DNA of 64,000 nt from a virus, in IMG/VR virus record IMGVR_UViG_3300044609_000483, positions 1 to 64,000 of that record; one strand, given 5' to 3'. Both the position numbers and the translations under genes were made by a program. The notes under the pieces are model-generated. The model saw only the letters and a list, made by a program, of their open reading frames with translations, had not been told where the DNA came from and made no database searches. Below are positions 33,108 to 42,139 of this stretch, in pieces (positions within the stretch are counted from its first letter, which is position 1; each line of letters begins with the position of its first letter).

Positions 33108-33828
33108 ATTTACTTAGTATTTTACTTATTAATGGATTTCTAACATTCTTAGCGTCCCTAAAATCATAAACACCAATATCTGGAACATCTTTAAATCTTT
33201 GGATTGCATCATATAGTCCCGATTGTTTTTTATCTTTATATCTATCGGTTTGTTCTAAATCTCCAGAAATAAAGAACTTACTATTATAACCAATTCTTGT
33301 TAATAATAATTTCATTTGATTTGGAGTGGAGTTTTGAGCTTCCTCAAAAACTAATATTGAATTGTCAATATTCATACCTCTCATAAAAGCCAAAGCAAAA
33401 ACCTCAATAACCTCTAAGTCCTTTAATTTTTCTCTAGCCTCTTTACCAATAATTTTATTTAATAGATAATAAGATGGAAAAATATAAGGATCTAATTTTT
33501 CCTCAAGGTTACCAGGTAAAGAACCTAATTTTTCCTCTGCCTCAACTGCCGGTCTTACAATAATAATTTTTTCGTAAGAATTGTTTGAGTCAATTAATAA
33601 ATCAACCGCCGCTTTCATTGCGATATATGATTTACCAACACCTGCTGGTCCTGACGCAACCGTAATTTGATTGTTTCTAAGAATATTATAATACTCTTCT
33701 TGGTGTTCGGATAAAAATTTATTTTTTTGTTTTTTCTTTATAACTGAATTTATCAAATCTTTTTTTGAAAATTGTGGTTGTGGAGACGTTTCATCGTCTT
33801 TTTGTATTGGTTTTTTTCTAGCCGTCAT
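33088..33828 (-). CDS. phoH: PhoH-like ATPase, 246 aa
   Basis: P-loop NTPase of the PhoH family, common in phages. Walker A is GPAGVGKS (60-67), Walker B ILVFEEAQN (158-166), and the family-specific LLTRIGYNSKFFISGDLEQT (about 174-193) follows, with the sensor region near it. PhoH proteins are RNA helicase/nuclease-associated ATPases in bacteria; the phage role is unsettled. The N-terminus is basic. It overlaps the HAD-like gene downstream and the epimerase gene upstream (4 nt), so it is coupled to the glyco-island. Confidence 0.92.
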   Translation of the reverse strand: MTARKKPIQKDDETSPQPQFSKKDLINSVIKKKQKNKFLSEHQEEYYNILRNNQITVASGPAGVGKSYIAMKAAVDLLIDSNNSYEKIIIVRPAVEAEEKLGSLPGNLEEKLDPYIFPSYYLLNKIIGKEAREKLKDLEVIEVFALAFMRGMNIDNSILVFEEAQNSTPNQMKLLLTRIGYNSKFFISGDLEQTDRYKDKKQSGLYDAIQRFKDVPDIGVYDFRDAKNVRNPLISKILSKYDENRD

Positions 33829-34862
33829 TTATTTAAAACTACTTGTTTATTTATCCATTCATATGTTTTTTTCATCCCTTCAAATAGAGGTTGGGACACT
33901 GACCACCCAATTTTTTCTTTGAAGAGTGTGTTGTCGGAATTTCTTCCTCTTACACCAACCGGACATTTAAATCCATATTTTTTTTGGAATTCTTCACCAT
34001 TTATATTATTAATTGTAATTTCTTTATTAGAAATATCAATAGCCATTTGAGCTAACTCATTAATGGTTACCATTTCTTCAGATCCTATATTAACAGGCCC
34101 AATAAATTCACTTTCCATTAATTTTAAAACCGCCTCAACACACTCATCAATATATAGAAATGATCTGGTTTGTTGACCATCTCCCCATACTTCAATAGAT
34201 TTACCATTATTTGTTTCACATACTTTTCGACACATAGCCGCAGGTGCCTTTTCTTTACCACCATCCCAAGTCCCATACGGACCAAATATATTATGGAATC
34301 TCCCAACTCTAATATCTAGTTTATAATTCCTCATAAACGCAAAATACAACCTTTCACTAAATAATTTTTCCCAACCATATTCAGAATCGGGATTTGCTGG
34401 ATATGCGGAAGATTCTTCACAGTTTGGATTTTCAGGGTCTAGTTGATTATGTTCTGGGTACATACAAGCCGATGACGAATAGAATAATTTTTTAACACCA
34501 AACTTTGATGCATAATAACTAACATTTAAGTTAATTAGTGCCGAATTATGCATAACGTTTGCATCATTTTCTCCCGTAAAAATATAACCAGCTCCACCCA
34601 TATCTGCGGCTAGTTGGTATACCTCATCAAAAGAATTAATACCATCCTCAATAGAAATTTGTTTTGGTGAGAACATTATTGTGGAAACAAAATTTGGGTC
34701 TCTCAAATCACCTAAAATAAATTCAGAACAAAAATCTGAACTTTTAAAATATTCGTGGTTTTTTATATCAACAACCCTTACAAAATTTCCTTGTTCATAT
34801 AATTTTTTTGATAAATGGCCACCTATAAAACCACCACCACCTAGTATTAAAATTTTTTTCAT
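33825..34862 (-). CDS. GDP-mannose 3,5-epimerase-like SDR, 345 aa
   Basis: Extended SDR enzyme. The NAD site is GGGGFIGG (8-15). The family-specific QLAADMGGAGYIF (83-95), SSSACMYPEHNQL (129-141), YGWEK (162-166, the catalytic Tyr-x3-Lys) and IFGPYGTWDGGKEKAPAA (192-209) follow the plant/bacterial GDP-mannose 3,5-epimerase sequence very closely. It should convert GDP-D-mannose to GDP-L-galactose or GDP-L-gulose, making an unusual sugar donor for the neighbouring glycosyltransferases. Host supply of GDP-mannose is needed; no mannose-1-phosphate guanylyltransferase was seen. Confidence 0.85.
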   Translation of the reverse strand: MKKILILGGGGFIGGHLSKKLYEQGNFVRVVDIKNHEYFKSSDFCSEFILGDLRDPNFVSTIMFSPKQISIEDGINSFDEVYQLAADMGGAGYIFTGENDANVMHNSALINLNVSYYASKFGVKKLFYSSSACMYPEHNQLDPENPNCEESSAYPANPDSEYGWEKLFSERLYFAFMRNYKLDIRVGRFHNIFGPYGTWDGGKEKAPAAMCRKVCETNNGKSIEVWGDGQQTRSFLYIDECVEAVLKLMESEFIGPVNIGSEEMVTINELAQMAIDISNKEITINNINGEEFQKKYGFKCPVGVRGRNSDNTLFKEKIGWSVSQPLFEGMKKTYEWINKQVVLNK

Positions 34863-35815
34863 AATTTATTATTAATAATTTTATTTAATTCTTGATCACT
34901 AATTAACTCAGTTTTACTTCTGTTACCGATTTTAAATTCATCAATCTCATATAAGTTATCTGGACAAGATAGTATAAAACCATCATATTGAAAAGATTCG
35001 TTATCAAAATCACACGAAGATAAAATTTTATACCCATTTTTTTTTAAAAAAGAAATACACTCATAATGAAGTGGATTACTGTGTGTACTAATAAATAAAT
35101 ATTTTATTTTTTTTTCAGAAAGATAAGGTTGTATCATATCCAACATCTCTACCTCATATCCTTGAATGTCACTATGTAATATATCTATTTTTTCTAAATT
35201 ATTTTTTAAAAAGAACGTTAGTGGGTTAAAATCGGATTTAGAAATTTTGCCTTGTATAAAATTTGGTTTTAATTCGTTAATTTCAAAATTTTTAATTCCA
35301 ACCCTCATATTATTAGCGTCAGGTTCAATACAGTAAGAGATTGAATCTTCAATTGCTTTCATAAACCATATTGAGTACATTGACCAGTAACTACCTAATT
35401 CAATCATAATAGAACCTTTGTCTAGTTTAGTTAAAACTTTTTGAAACGCTCTTTCTTCGGATGGTTCGTGAACACCTAAATTATATTTTAATATCTCAAT
35501 AAAGTTACCGTAATATTCAGTACTAAGTTTTATACCATTATGTAAAGTAATAATTCCGTTTTCAACAGTACCTGCATTTTCTACTCTATTAATATACAAA
35601 TTGTTTGGGTCAGATATAATATCTTTAAATCTATTAAAATTATCTGATGGACTATTAAATCCCCCTTTTAAGTTATTTATTGATTCATCTTCTAATAAGT
35701 CAAAAATATTGTCCGTATAGAAGTCCTCGTCATACGTTTTTTCAGATGTGTTATAGTTTTTAGAATTTAGTTTTTCTATTAAAGATTTGTGTGGATTCAT
35801 TTTATTATTATTCAA
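34859..35815 (-). CDS. FkbM-family methyltransferase, 318 aa
   Basis: Class I SAM methyltransferase. Motif I is MIELGSYWSMYS (about 134-145), CIEPDANN is the acidic ribose-binding strand, and DILHSDIQGYEVEMLD (about 212-227) is the FkbM hallmark D-x-Q/E-G-x-E. The final strand YLFISTHSNPLH has a His. FkbM enzymes O-methylate sugar hydroxyls. An N-terminal 110-residue extension of low similarity is present. It overlaps the epimerase gene by 4 nt. Its likely substrate is a glycan built by the adjacent transferases. Confidence 0.8.
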   Translation of the reverse strand: MNNNKMNPHKSLIEKLNSKNYNTSEKTYDEDFYTDNIFDLLEDESINNLKGGFNSPSDNFNRFKDIISDPNNLYINRVENAGTVENGIITLHNGIKLSTEYYGNFIEILKYNLGVHEPSEERAFQKVLTKLDKGSIMIELGSYWSMYSIWFMKAIEDSISYCIEPDANNMRVGIKNFEINELKPNFIQGKISKSDFNPLTFFLKNNLEKIDILHSDIQGYEVEMLDMIQPYLSEKKIKYLFISTHSNPLHYECISFLKKNGYKILSSCDFDNESFQYDGFILSCPDNLYEIDEFKIGNRSKTELISDQELNKIINNKL

Positions 35816-35835
35816 ATGTTTATATGGTTTTATTA

Positions 35836-36465
35836 TTATTTTACAAAAATTAAGTTTTCACCGTTTTGGTGTATTAAATTCATATTGAATTTTTGACAAT
35901 AATTAACAAAAAGGTCTTTTTGTTTACCATTAAACTCAACACAAACAACCTCACAATTTACTTTGTTTAAATCAATTTGATTAAGAACTATATAATCCAT
36001 TCCTTCAATATCAATACTAATTATGTTAAAACTTTGTTCTGTAAGATTGTATTTTTCTAAAAAAGAATTCCAGGTTAAACATTCTACTTCGTTTTCTTCA
36101 TAGGTTACACCACTACGTCTCCACCTAAAAGTTTCATCCATAATAAGAGACGATACTAACCCCGTGTCCTTTTCCCCAAGTTGTTTACCACTTTCATAAA
36201 ATTTTAATTTACAATTTTCAGAACCTAATGCAACATTATAACATTTACTATTTCCTAAAACGTTTTCAACTAATTTATCAAAAGGTTTTTTCCCTGCCTC
36301 AACTAAAAAACCTTGCCAACCAAGATCCCTAAAAAATTTTGAGTTACTAAGGGTTATGCCATCATTTGCCCCAATTTCTAAAACAGTACCAATATAATCT
36401 GGTCCGTGTTTTTCCAAAATATAATCATTAATTATTTTGTCTTCATTATTTTGTCCGTAATACAT
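35836..36465 (-). CDS. FkbM-family methyltransferase, 209 aa
   Basis: Shorter FkbM-type enzyme. It has the start YYGQNNEDKIINDYI (family Q-D/N entry motif), motif I VLEIGANDGITLSNS (about 28-42), and the hallmark IISIDIEGMDYIVLNQ (about 149-164). Methylates a sugar hydroxyl, probably. Distinct from its neighbour at 34859, since the two share only the core motifs, so they are probably two successive methylation activities on the same glycan. Confidence 0.8.
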   Translation of the reverse strand: MYYGQNNEDKIINDYILEKHGPDYIGTVLEIGANDGITLSNSKFFRDLGWQGFLVEAGKKPFDKLVENVLGNSKCYNVALGSENCKLKFYESGKQLGEKDTGLVSSLIMDETFRWRRSGVTYEENEVECLTWNSFLEKYNLTEQSFNIISIDIEGMDYIVLNQIDLNKVNCEVVCVEFNGKQKDLFVNYCQKFNMNLIHQNGENLIFVK

Positions 36466-36477
36466 CTTTATTTAATA

Positions 36478-37164
36478 TTAAAATTGTTTATTAAAATTGT
36501 TTATTAATCTTTTTTGGTAAATTTTTTCATCACCACTTACATTGTTTTTTATGTAAGTTTCATCATATTCATTGTGAACATCTTTTGTAATATCTGGATG
36601 AAAATGTTTAATTATACAATTATTAAAATATGTTTGTTTGTTTAAACTTTTAGCGACTAACATAAATTCGTTGTCGGCATAAAAAGAAACATAACTAGGA
36701 TGGTAAATATAATTAAAACGTTTATAATATGTTTTACCTAAAATACTAAGAGTATTTAAATCACTTCTGTATCCATCATAATACCATAAAACACCATCAG
36801 TATCCGGGTAAAATTCATTCATATTATTTCTAATGATACTATCGTAACCTTTAACTTGTGGTATCATATCATCCGAAGCTAATAAAATAATATCATAATC
36901 ATTATGTTTATCTAAATCTGAATTTACCGCCTCTATTTTTGTTTTAGAATTACCAAAATAAAAAAATAAATTTTTATAAGTTTCTAATTTTTTTATCACA
37001 GATTCATCATTCATTTCTTTATCGTCTAAATCACAAGTAATTACAAATATTGTATTATCAATATCGTCTAATAATTCGTAATATTTATCAAGTACTTTAA
37101 AAAAAAGTTCTTTTCTACCCCTTGTTGGGAATTTAATTAGTAATTTCATTTTTTTTTCATTCAT
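36478..37164 (-). CDS. GT-A type glycosyltransferase-like protein, 228 aa
   Basis: Begins MKLLIKFPTRGRKELFFKVL, a GT2-like first strand and helix. The centre YDIILLASDDMIPQVKGYDS (about 93-112) gives the metal-binding D-D in the equivalent of D-x-D. HFHPDITKD near residue 188 is a late His typical of some GT2 subgroups. Donor and acceptor are unknown. The first Met overlaps the preceding stop by 8 nt; Met6 after a run of A is an equally good start. Confidence 0.65.
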   Translation of the reverse strand: MNEKKMKLLIKFPTRGRKELFFKVLDKYYELLDDIDNTIFVITCDLDDKEMNDESVIKKLETYKNLFFYFGNSKTKIEAVNSDLDKHNDYDIILLASDDMIPQVKGYDSIIRNNMNEFYPDTDGVLWYYDGYRSDLNTLSILGKTYYKRFNYIYHPSYVSFYADNEFMLVAKSLNKQTYFNNCIIKHFHPDITKDVHNEYDETYIKNNVSGDEKIYQKRLINNFNKQF

Positions 37165-37951
37165 TTAAATGTTTATAGTATTCATCTGGATTAACTTCCC
37201 CCCAAGTAACATTTGGTCCGTAAGTCTCAAATATTGGTTCATAACCCATCATATCAACAAAATGTATAAAATCTCTTTCAAAAAAATATCTATCACCCTC
37301 ACCACCGTGAACACCATTAATTTTTTTGTATAAAAATTTTTTACTTAAATTATTAATCATTTTTAAAAAAATTTCACTTTTAATAACAAAAAATGTATTA
37401 ACATACATAAATTTTATAGGTTTTTTTATAAAAGTAAAATCACAATAAGATGTCCAAATGTCTTTTATTTTTTTAGTGTCGTATATTGGTAAAAAACTTA
37501 AATGTGTTCCATAACAACCATAAGAATTATTACTAAAAAGTTTTTCCATAATTAATTCTGGTTTACCCCAAAAATTCTCAAACATCCAGTTATGACAAGA
37601 CATTTCATTAGTTGTAACACCTTTACTGTGTCCAAACCACGCAAGACTATTGTCTTTTACTTTTATATTTTCTTTATTTAAGTAAAATAATTCTAACGCC
37701 TTTTGATATCCCGCAACATCTGAATTTACGTATAGTTCAGGATTACACCTTTCGTATATAATATTCAAACCACTATTTTTATATTTTTCTAATATTTCTA
37801 ACCAAGTATTTATCGTATCGGTTTGAATACCAACAAATATTAAATGGTTTTTAAATTTTTCTACCATAGTGGTTAAAAATTTTTCACCTCTGAAAATATT
37901 TTTTTCATCAGGAAAAAAGGAAGAATAAAAAACTAAACCATCGTAAATCAT
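37157..37951 (-). CDS. Unknown glyco-island protein, 264 aa
   Basis: I start at the ATG at 37951, 2 nt after the previous stop, which avoids a 43-nt overlap with the methyltransferase gene. The protein opens MIYDGLVFYSSFFPDE and has SLAWFGHSKGVTTNEMSCHN (about 118-137). It ends with HGGEGDRYFFERDFIHFVDM and an aromatic segment. The G-H-S-K-G and G-G-E-G-D-R-Y patterns resemble uncharacterised capsule/glycosyltransferase-associated proteins, but I cannot name the family. It could be a glycosyltransferase. Confidence 0.55.
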   Translation of the reverse strand: MIYDGLVFYSSFFPDEKNIFRGEKFLTTMVEKFKNHLIFVGIQTDTINTWLEILEKYKNSGLNIIYERCNPELYVNSDVAGYQKALELFYLNKENIKVKDNSLAWFGHSKGVTTNEMSCHNWMFENFWGKPELIMEKLFSNNSYGCYGTHLSFLPIYDTKKIKDIWTSYCDFTFIKKPIKFMYVNTFFVIKSEIFLKMINNLSKKFLYKKINGVHGGEGDRYFFERDFIHFVDMMGYEPIFETYGPNVTWGEVNPDEYYKHLNE

Positions 37952-37953
37952 AT

Positions 37954-38568
37954 TTAAATATTTTTTGTTTTGTAAATTAAACCAATACCACCCCACAAAT
38001 CACTTGCATCCGAGTCAAAGAAAACAATGTTATTTTTACCATCTTCAATCAATTCATCCCAAAAATCGTGAACGTAACATCCGTGATTTTCGTGAAAATT
38101 ACTCCTATGAATATCGTGAAAAGCAATTATACCACCATCTTTGACAAAATCATAATACATATTGAAGTCTAACTTAACTCCGTTATATGAATGGTCTCCA
38201 TCAATAAAAAGTAAATCTAATTTATTACCATTAAGTGTGTTTTTTACTTTATCATAGGTATTTTTATCGTGACTACTTCCTGAAATATAGTTAAAATTGC
38301 ATTTTGTTTTTATATATTCGGAACCAAATAAATTAGAGTTATTATGTGTGTATTTAAATTCATCAAATCTAGGTTGTATTTGTTGATCTATGGTTATAAG
38401 GTTTTCAAAAAAATTAGATAAAAATACAGTTGTACCCCCATCATAACAACCTATCTCTAAACAATTTTTTAGTTTACCATTTTTGGATATTTCTTTAATA
38501 AAAGAAATCCATTCATTCTTTTTTTGTTGTATTTTAAAACTTAAACTTTCTTCCCAATAATTTTCCAT
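37954..38568 (-). CDS. Class I SAM methyltransferase (Methyltransf_24 type), 204 aa
   Basis: Motif I CLEIGCYDGGTTVFLS (about 36-51), then ITIDQQIQPRFDEF (acidic residue after strand 2), IDGDHSYNGVKLDFNMY (about 139-155), and GGIIAFHDIHRSN with the conserved His-Asp. This is the cephalosporin-hydroxylase/CmcI-like methyltransferase pattern, often in glycan clusters. The target is probably a sugar. It lies 1 nt after the 38570 gene and 2 nt before the 37951 start. Confidence 0.75.
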   Translation of the reverse strand: MENYWEESLSFKIQQKKNEWISFIKEISKNGKLKNCLEIGCYDGGTTVFLSNFFENLITIDQQIQPRFDEFKYTHNNSNLFGSEYIKTKCNFNYISGSSHDKNTYDKVKNTLNGNKLDLLFIDGDHSYNGVKLDFNMYYDFVKDGGIIAFHDIHRSNFHENHGCYVHDFWDELIEDGKNNIVFFDSDASDLWGGIGLIYKTKNI

Positions 38569-38569
38569 A

Positions 38570-39337
38570 CTAAAATTTATTTTTTACTTTTATGACATTT
38601 AATAACTTACTTGGTTTACCTCCCCACAAAACTTTATTTGGGAACTTCCAAATGTTATAATGATTAACAATTTTACTTACCTCGTCTTTGAAATTAACGA
38701 AAGCGGAACTGTTTAATAATTTTCTTTTTATGTCGTTCCTAATGTAGGATCCGTGATGCATTTCAATTTGGTCCCTACTAAAAACAACTGGGTTGGTAAT
38801 ATCAGACATTCTCCTTGTAGGATCTACTAACACAGGTGAGCTATATCCAAAAACGTAATTAGATTTTTCTTTTATCTTAAAAATTAAAGATACATAATAT
38901 TCTTCAGGTGGATCTAATTGGTATTCCCAAGTTTTATAATAAGTCTTCATTTGACAATACGAAGAATCGTAATCATTCTTTTGTATTATGTTTTTAATTT
39001 TTATAAATTCATTTATATCGTAATATTCGTCAGTGTCCATTGACATATGATGTGTGCATCCATTCTTTTTTGACAACTCAAGTCCTATATTTCTTTTTGT
39101 TATTTCACAATGGTGAGGGTTCATACCAAAAGGTGAATATTTATCTAAATGGTCTATAAGTTTTTCTGAAACTAATCTATTTAAAAGAGGTTCTAAATTT
39201 TCATCACATCCATTACCCAAATTTGAGGTTGTTTGATATACCACACTTATGTAATCAACCTCACTTCTTATTTGTTTTATTGAATCTTCTAATAGTTCTT
39301 CTCCATCAAAAACATTATAACTAATTCCTAACTTCAT
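38570..39337 (-). CDS. Glycosyltransferase-like protein, 255 aa
   Basis: Opens KLGISYNVFDGEELLEDSIK, a GT2-like motif. HHMSMDTDEYYDINEFIKIK (about 95-114) supplies the D-x-D (MDTDEY). It has a Cys/His-containing middle (NPHHCEITKRNIGLELSKKN). The closing part IWKFPNKVLWGGKPSKLLNV is basic. It is likely an inverting GT-A enzyme of the GT2 type; the substrate is not readable. Confidence 0.65.
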   Translation of the reverse strand: MKLGISYNVFDGEELLEDSIKQIRSEVDYISVVYQTTSNLGNGCDENLEPLLNRLVSEKLIDHLDKYSPFGMNPHHCEITKRNIGLELSKKNGCTHHMSMDTDEYYDINEFIKIKNIIQKNDYDSSYCQMKTYYKTWEYQLDPPEEYYVSLIFKIKEKSNYVFGYSSPVLVDPTRRMSDITNPVVFSRDQIEMHHGSYIRNDIKRKLLNSSAFVNFKDEVSKIVNHYNIWKFPNKVLWGGKPSKLLNVIKVKNKF

Positions 39338-39356
39338 ACTTTTATTTTTATATTAT

Positions 39357-40868
39357 TTATTTATTTTGATAAAAGAAATTTTTTAATTCTTTAACGTGAT
39401 TAAGCATAAATGGATAAAGTAATTCCGCATAATCATTTCTTTCTTTTTCGTTTTTTTCTGTATCTTTTTTTCTTGTTTCACTTTCTAAATGATAAGAAAC
39501 TGAAGAACTATCACAATAATTAATATAACCCTTTATGATACATTTTGCATTTAATTCCACGTCTTCAAAACACGTTTGGTAACCCTCATTAAAAAATCCA
39601 CAAGATTCAAATAAACTTTTTCTTATCATCATTAATGCCGCAGTATTACCAATAACCGGATTAACTCCTGTGGAATAATTGTAATAATTTCTTAGGCCAA
39701 TGTGAGATAATTGTACAATTTTGTTTGAGTCAAAAAAGGCTATTATTCCATTATGTTGGATTGTGCCATCCTCAAAATGAAGCCTAGCCCCCACAGTTCC
39801 AGTTTTAGGGTATGTTTTAAAAACCTTTAACATTCCATAAATAACATTATTTAATATTTTAATATCATTATTACAAAAAAGTAAAAATTCATATTCTTTA
39901 CCAATATGGTTTTTAACAACATCATTATTTATTTTTGCAAAATTATAATAATCATATTCAATTAATTTTATATTCCCCATTGGGAGTATTTTTTCTTTTA
40001 CCCATTCTTTTTCTTCGTTTGTTGACCCGGTATCCGCAATAAAAACATCAAATAATTTTGAATCACATTGTTGGTAAAATGAATTAACACAATCAAATAA
40101 CATTTGTGTGTTACCTTTTGTTGGTATTATTATCGCAATCTTACCAACATTTTTTAATTGTTTTATTTTAATTGTTGGTACGTATGGAATCTCAGGTTTT
40201 AAATCTAAAGGTAAATTATTACCCCACTTCTCAACAAATTTTTCCTTACTTTCCCAGAACTCTTGATTTGGTTGGCCAACAGATTCGTGAGTGATTTCAA
40301 AAGACGAAGTCACTCCAATTTTTACTCCATCTATATAATTTGGAATACAAAATAAATGGTCATAAAAGTGAAATTTACCAATTGACTCGTCAAAGGTGTG
40401 TTTTATTTTTGTTTTATTAAACGAAATAAAAAGACCATCAATTGTTACAACTGGAATTAAAAATGGCAATTTAGAGGAATATTTACTTAACCATTTGTTA
40501 TGACCTTTAGGGTGATGATAAACTTGACCAACCATAGTTTGTTTTAATCTTTCCCAGTAAACTCCTGACTCAGGAAAATAACAAGAACCGGCCTTACCAA
40601 TAATACCGTAGTCGGAGTTATCTTCAAAATCCCTTAGTAATTTTTTACCCCAACCTTTCTCAAGTTTAATGTCGTTATGACAACAAACTACAATATCATA
40701 TATTGATTCTGTAATACCACTGTTATAAACTTGAGATAATGAGAATTGATTATGATTCTCAAATTCTAAAATTTGAACGTCCTTTAACCCAACAGTATCC
40801 CTTAGATGTTTTTGAAATTTACTATTGTGGTTTGAATCCTTATGTGTTGAGTAAACTATTGTTATCAT
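39357..40868 (-). CDS. Two-domain GT2 glycosyltransferase, 503 aa
   Basis: Two GT-A units in tandem. The first has VVCCHNDIKLEKGWGKKLL (about 61-79; N-D metal site). The second starts KIAIIIPTKGNTQMLFDCVN (about 249-268), with ADTGSTNEEK and FLLFCNNDIKILNNVIYGML (about 330-349). The second is closest to typical rhamnosyl/galactosyl GT2 (NND; later YQTCFEDVELNAK, about 443-455, the ED-x-E acceptor motif). The two domains could add two sugars or have one regulatory half. Bifunctional GT2 proteins are known in capsule clusters. Confidence 0.8.
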   Translation of the reverse strand: MITIVYSTHKDSNHNSKFQKHLRDTVGLKDVQILEFENHNQFSLSQVYNSGITESIYDIVVCCHNDIKLEKGWGKKLLRDFEDNSDYGIIGKAGSCYFPESGVYWERLKQTMVGQVYHHPKGHNKWLSKYSSKLPFLIPVVTIDGLFISFNKTKIKHTFDESIGKFHFYDHLFCIPNYIDGVKIGVTSSFEITHESVGQPNQEFWESKEKFVEKWGNNLPLDLKPEIPYVPTIKIKQLKNVGKIAIIIPTKGNTQMLFDCVNSFYQQCDSKLFDVFIADTGSTNEEKEWVKEKILPMGNIKLIEYDYYNFAKINNDVVKNHIGKEYEFLLFCNNDIKILNNVIYGMLKVFKTYPKTGTVGARLHFEDGTIQHNGIIAFFDSNKIVQLSHIGLRNYYNYSTGVNPVIGNTAALMMIRKSLFESCGFFNEGYQTCFEDVELNAKCIIKGYINYCDSSSVSYHLESETRKKDTEKNEKERNDYAELLYPFMLNHVKELKNFFYQNK

Positions 40869-41578
40869 TTGTAAAAGAAATTATATGCGGTTAAGTCTTC
40901 CGTGTCGTTAGTGTTGTGAGGTTCAAACTCACCTATGTTTCGTTTAGTATTAAACATATCTGCCCTACCTCTGTCACATTTTAATTGGAATTCCTCTTGT
41001 GTTTTACAAAAATAGTGGTTTATCTGCGCAATATCGTCAGTGTGTATTTGAGTAAATGGACCTGTATTTTGTCGTTTATGGGTGTCAACCCAAACAGAAC
41101 TCGGGTTATGAACACTCATATGTGTTGTTGGTGTTAATTTTACAATACATTTAACGTGTAAATTCACATCTTTCTGTCTTTTAGTAAATCTTTTTACTAC
41201 GTTATAATCACCGTTAACGGTTTTATGTCCATTATCACCAAATAACACCCAATTTATTCCTACGGCCGGAAATTCCTCATAGTCGGAAAGAAAAGATTTG
41301 ATATTATCATGTTTTTTTAAAACTAAAAACTCATCAACATCAAAAAATGCAACCCAATCAAAATTATTAACATTATGTTTAATAAAGTGATTATATGCGT
41401 CTCTTTGTTTATTTAACCCATCAAAATCTATTTTATGAACGTTATCGTTCTCACCTGACCATCTCCAGTCATTTTGGTAAATGATTATATCATCAAACCC
41501 TAATTTTTTATTATAATCAATCCACTCTTGGATATATAATTCTTCATTTTTTGCAATGCAAACTAACGCAACTCTCAT
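40865..41578 (-). CDS. GT92/Glyco_tranf_2_4-like glycosyltransferase, 237 aa
   Basis: Opens VALVCIAKNEELYIQEWIDY with the C-x-K-N-E-x2-Y-x2-E-W-I pattern, and has WVAFFDVDEFLVLKKH (about 75-90) as D-x-D. This is the GT92-like/PF13704 group. HDNIKSFLSDYEEFPAVGIN leads to a Trp-rich region, then WVDTHKRQNTGPFTQIHTDD and INHYFCKTQEEF, the usual metal/acceptor His set. It overlaps the bifunctional GT by 4 nt. Confidence 0.8.
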   Translation of the reverse strand: MRVALVCIAKNEELYIQEWIDYNKKLGFDDIIIYQNDWRWSGENDNVHKIDFDGLNKQRDAYNHFIKHNVNNFDWVAFFDVDEFLVLKKHDNIKSFLSDYEEFPAVGINWVLFGDNGHKTVNGDYNVVKRFTKRQKDVNLHVKCIVKLTPTTHMSVHNPSSVWVDTHKRQNTGPFTQIHTDDIAQINHYFCKTQEEFQLKCDRGRADMFNTKRNIGEFEPHNTNDTEDLTAYNFFYK

Positions 41579-41581
41579 GAT

Positions 41582-42139
41582 TTAAATTCCTGTTGATCCG
41601 AAGCCGTTATCGCTTCTTTCTTTATTTTCTAATTTTTTAACCTCAATTAATTTAACCCATTTACCTGAAACCACTGGACATAGAACCGCTTGTGCAATTT
41701 TTTGTCCTTTATTTACGGTGATTACTTCGTTATTCATATTCATCAAAATAACTTTAATTTCTCCCGTATAACCTTGATCTACAGTGCCAGGACTATTTAA
41801 AACCATTAATCCCTGGTTAAGAGCTAAACCACTTTTAGTTCTTACTTGTATTTCGTAATTTTCTGGAATATCAAAATGAACTCCAGTTGGAACTAAAACT
41901 CTACCAAAAGGGTCTACATCAATATCTTCAGTTGAATATAAATCCATACCTGAATCTGTAGGGTATGCGTATTTAGGTGTAATTGATCCTTCATTTGAGA
42001 AGGAGAACCTTAAATCCATTGTAGGTTGATAAATTCCCATATCCTTCTCAAGTTGTTTAACATCAAGACCATACTCCTCAATTATTTGATTGTAGTCAGT
42101 GTCCTCTATTGAATCTTCAAACAAATCTTCTATTCCCAT
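41582..42139 (-). CDS. dut: dUTP diphosphatase, 185 aa
   Basis: Trimeric dUTPase that hydrolyses dUTP to dUMP and keeps uracil out of DNA. All five motifs are present: DSGMDLYS (62-69), RTKSGLA (100-106), GTVDQGYTGEIKV (118-130, with the catalytic Asp and the Tyr of the uracil pocket), GQKIAQAVLCP (about 145-155), and RSDNGFGSTG (175-184). It has an acidic N-terminal extension of 40 residues (MGIEDLFEDSIEDTDYNQII). It sits in a metabolic pair with the exonuclease between glycosyltransferases. Confidence 0.95.
   Translation of the reverse strand: MGIEDLFEDSIEDTDYNQIIEEYGLDVKQLEKDMGIYQPTMDLRFSFSNEGSITPKYAYPTDSGMDLYSTEDIDVDPFGRVLVPTGVHFDIPENYEIQVRTKSGLALNQGLMVLNSPGTVDQGYTGEIKVILMNMNNEVITVNKGQKIAQAVLCPVVSGKWVKLIEVKKLENKERSDNGFGSTGI

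Noticed and set aside
37951-37996. Longer start for the 264-aa glyco-island protein
   Set aside because: The longer form overlaps the methyltransferase gene by 43 nt; the ATG at 37951 starts right after that gene's stop.
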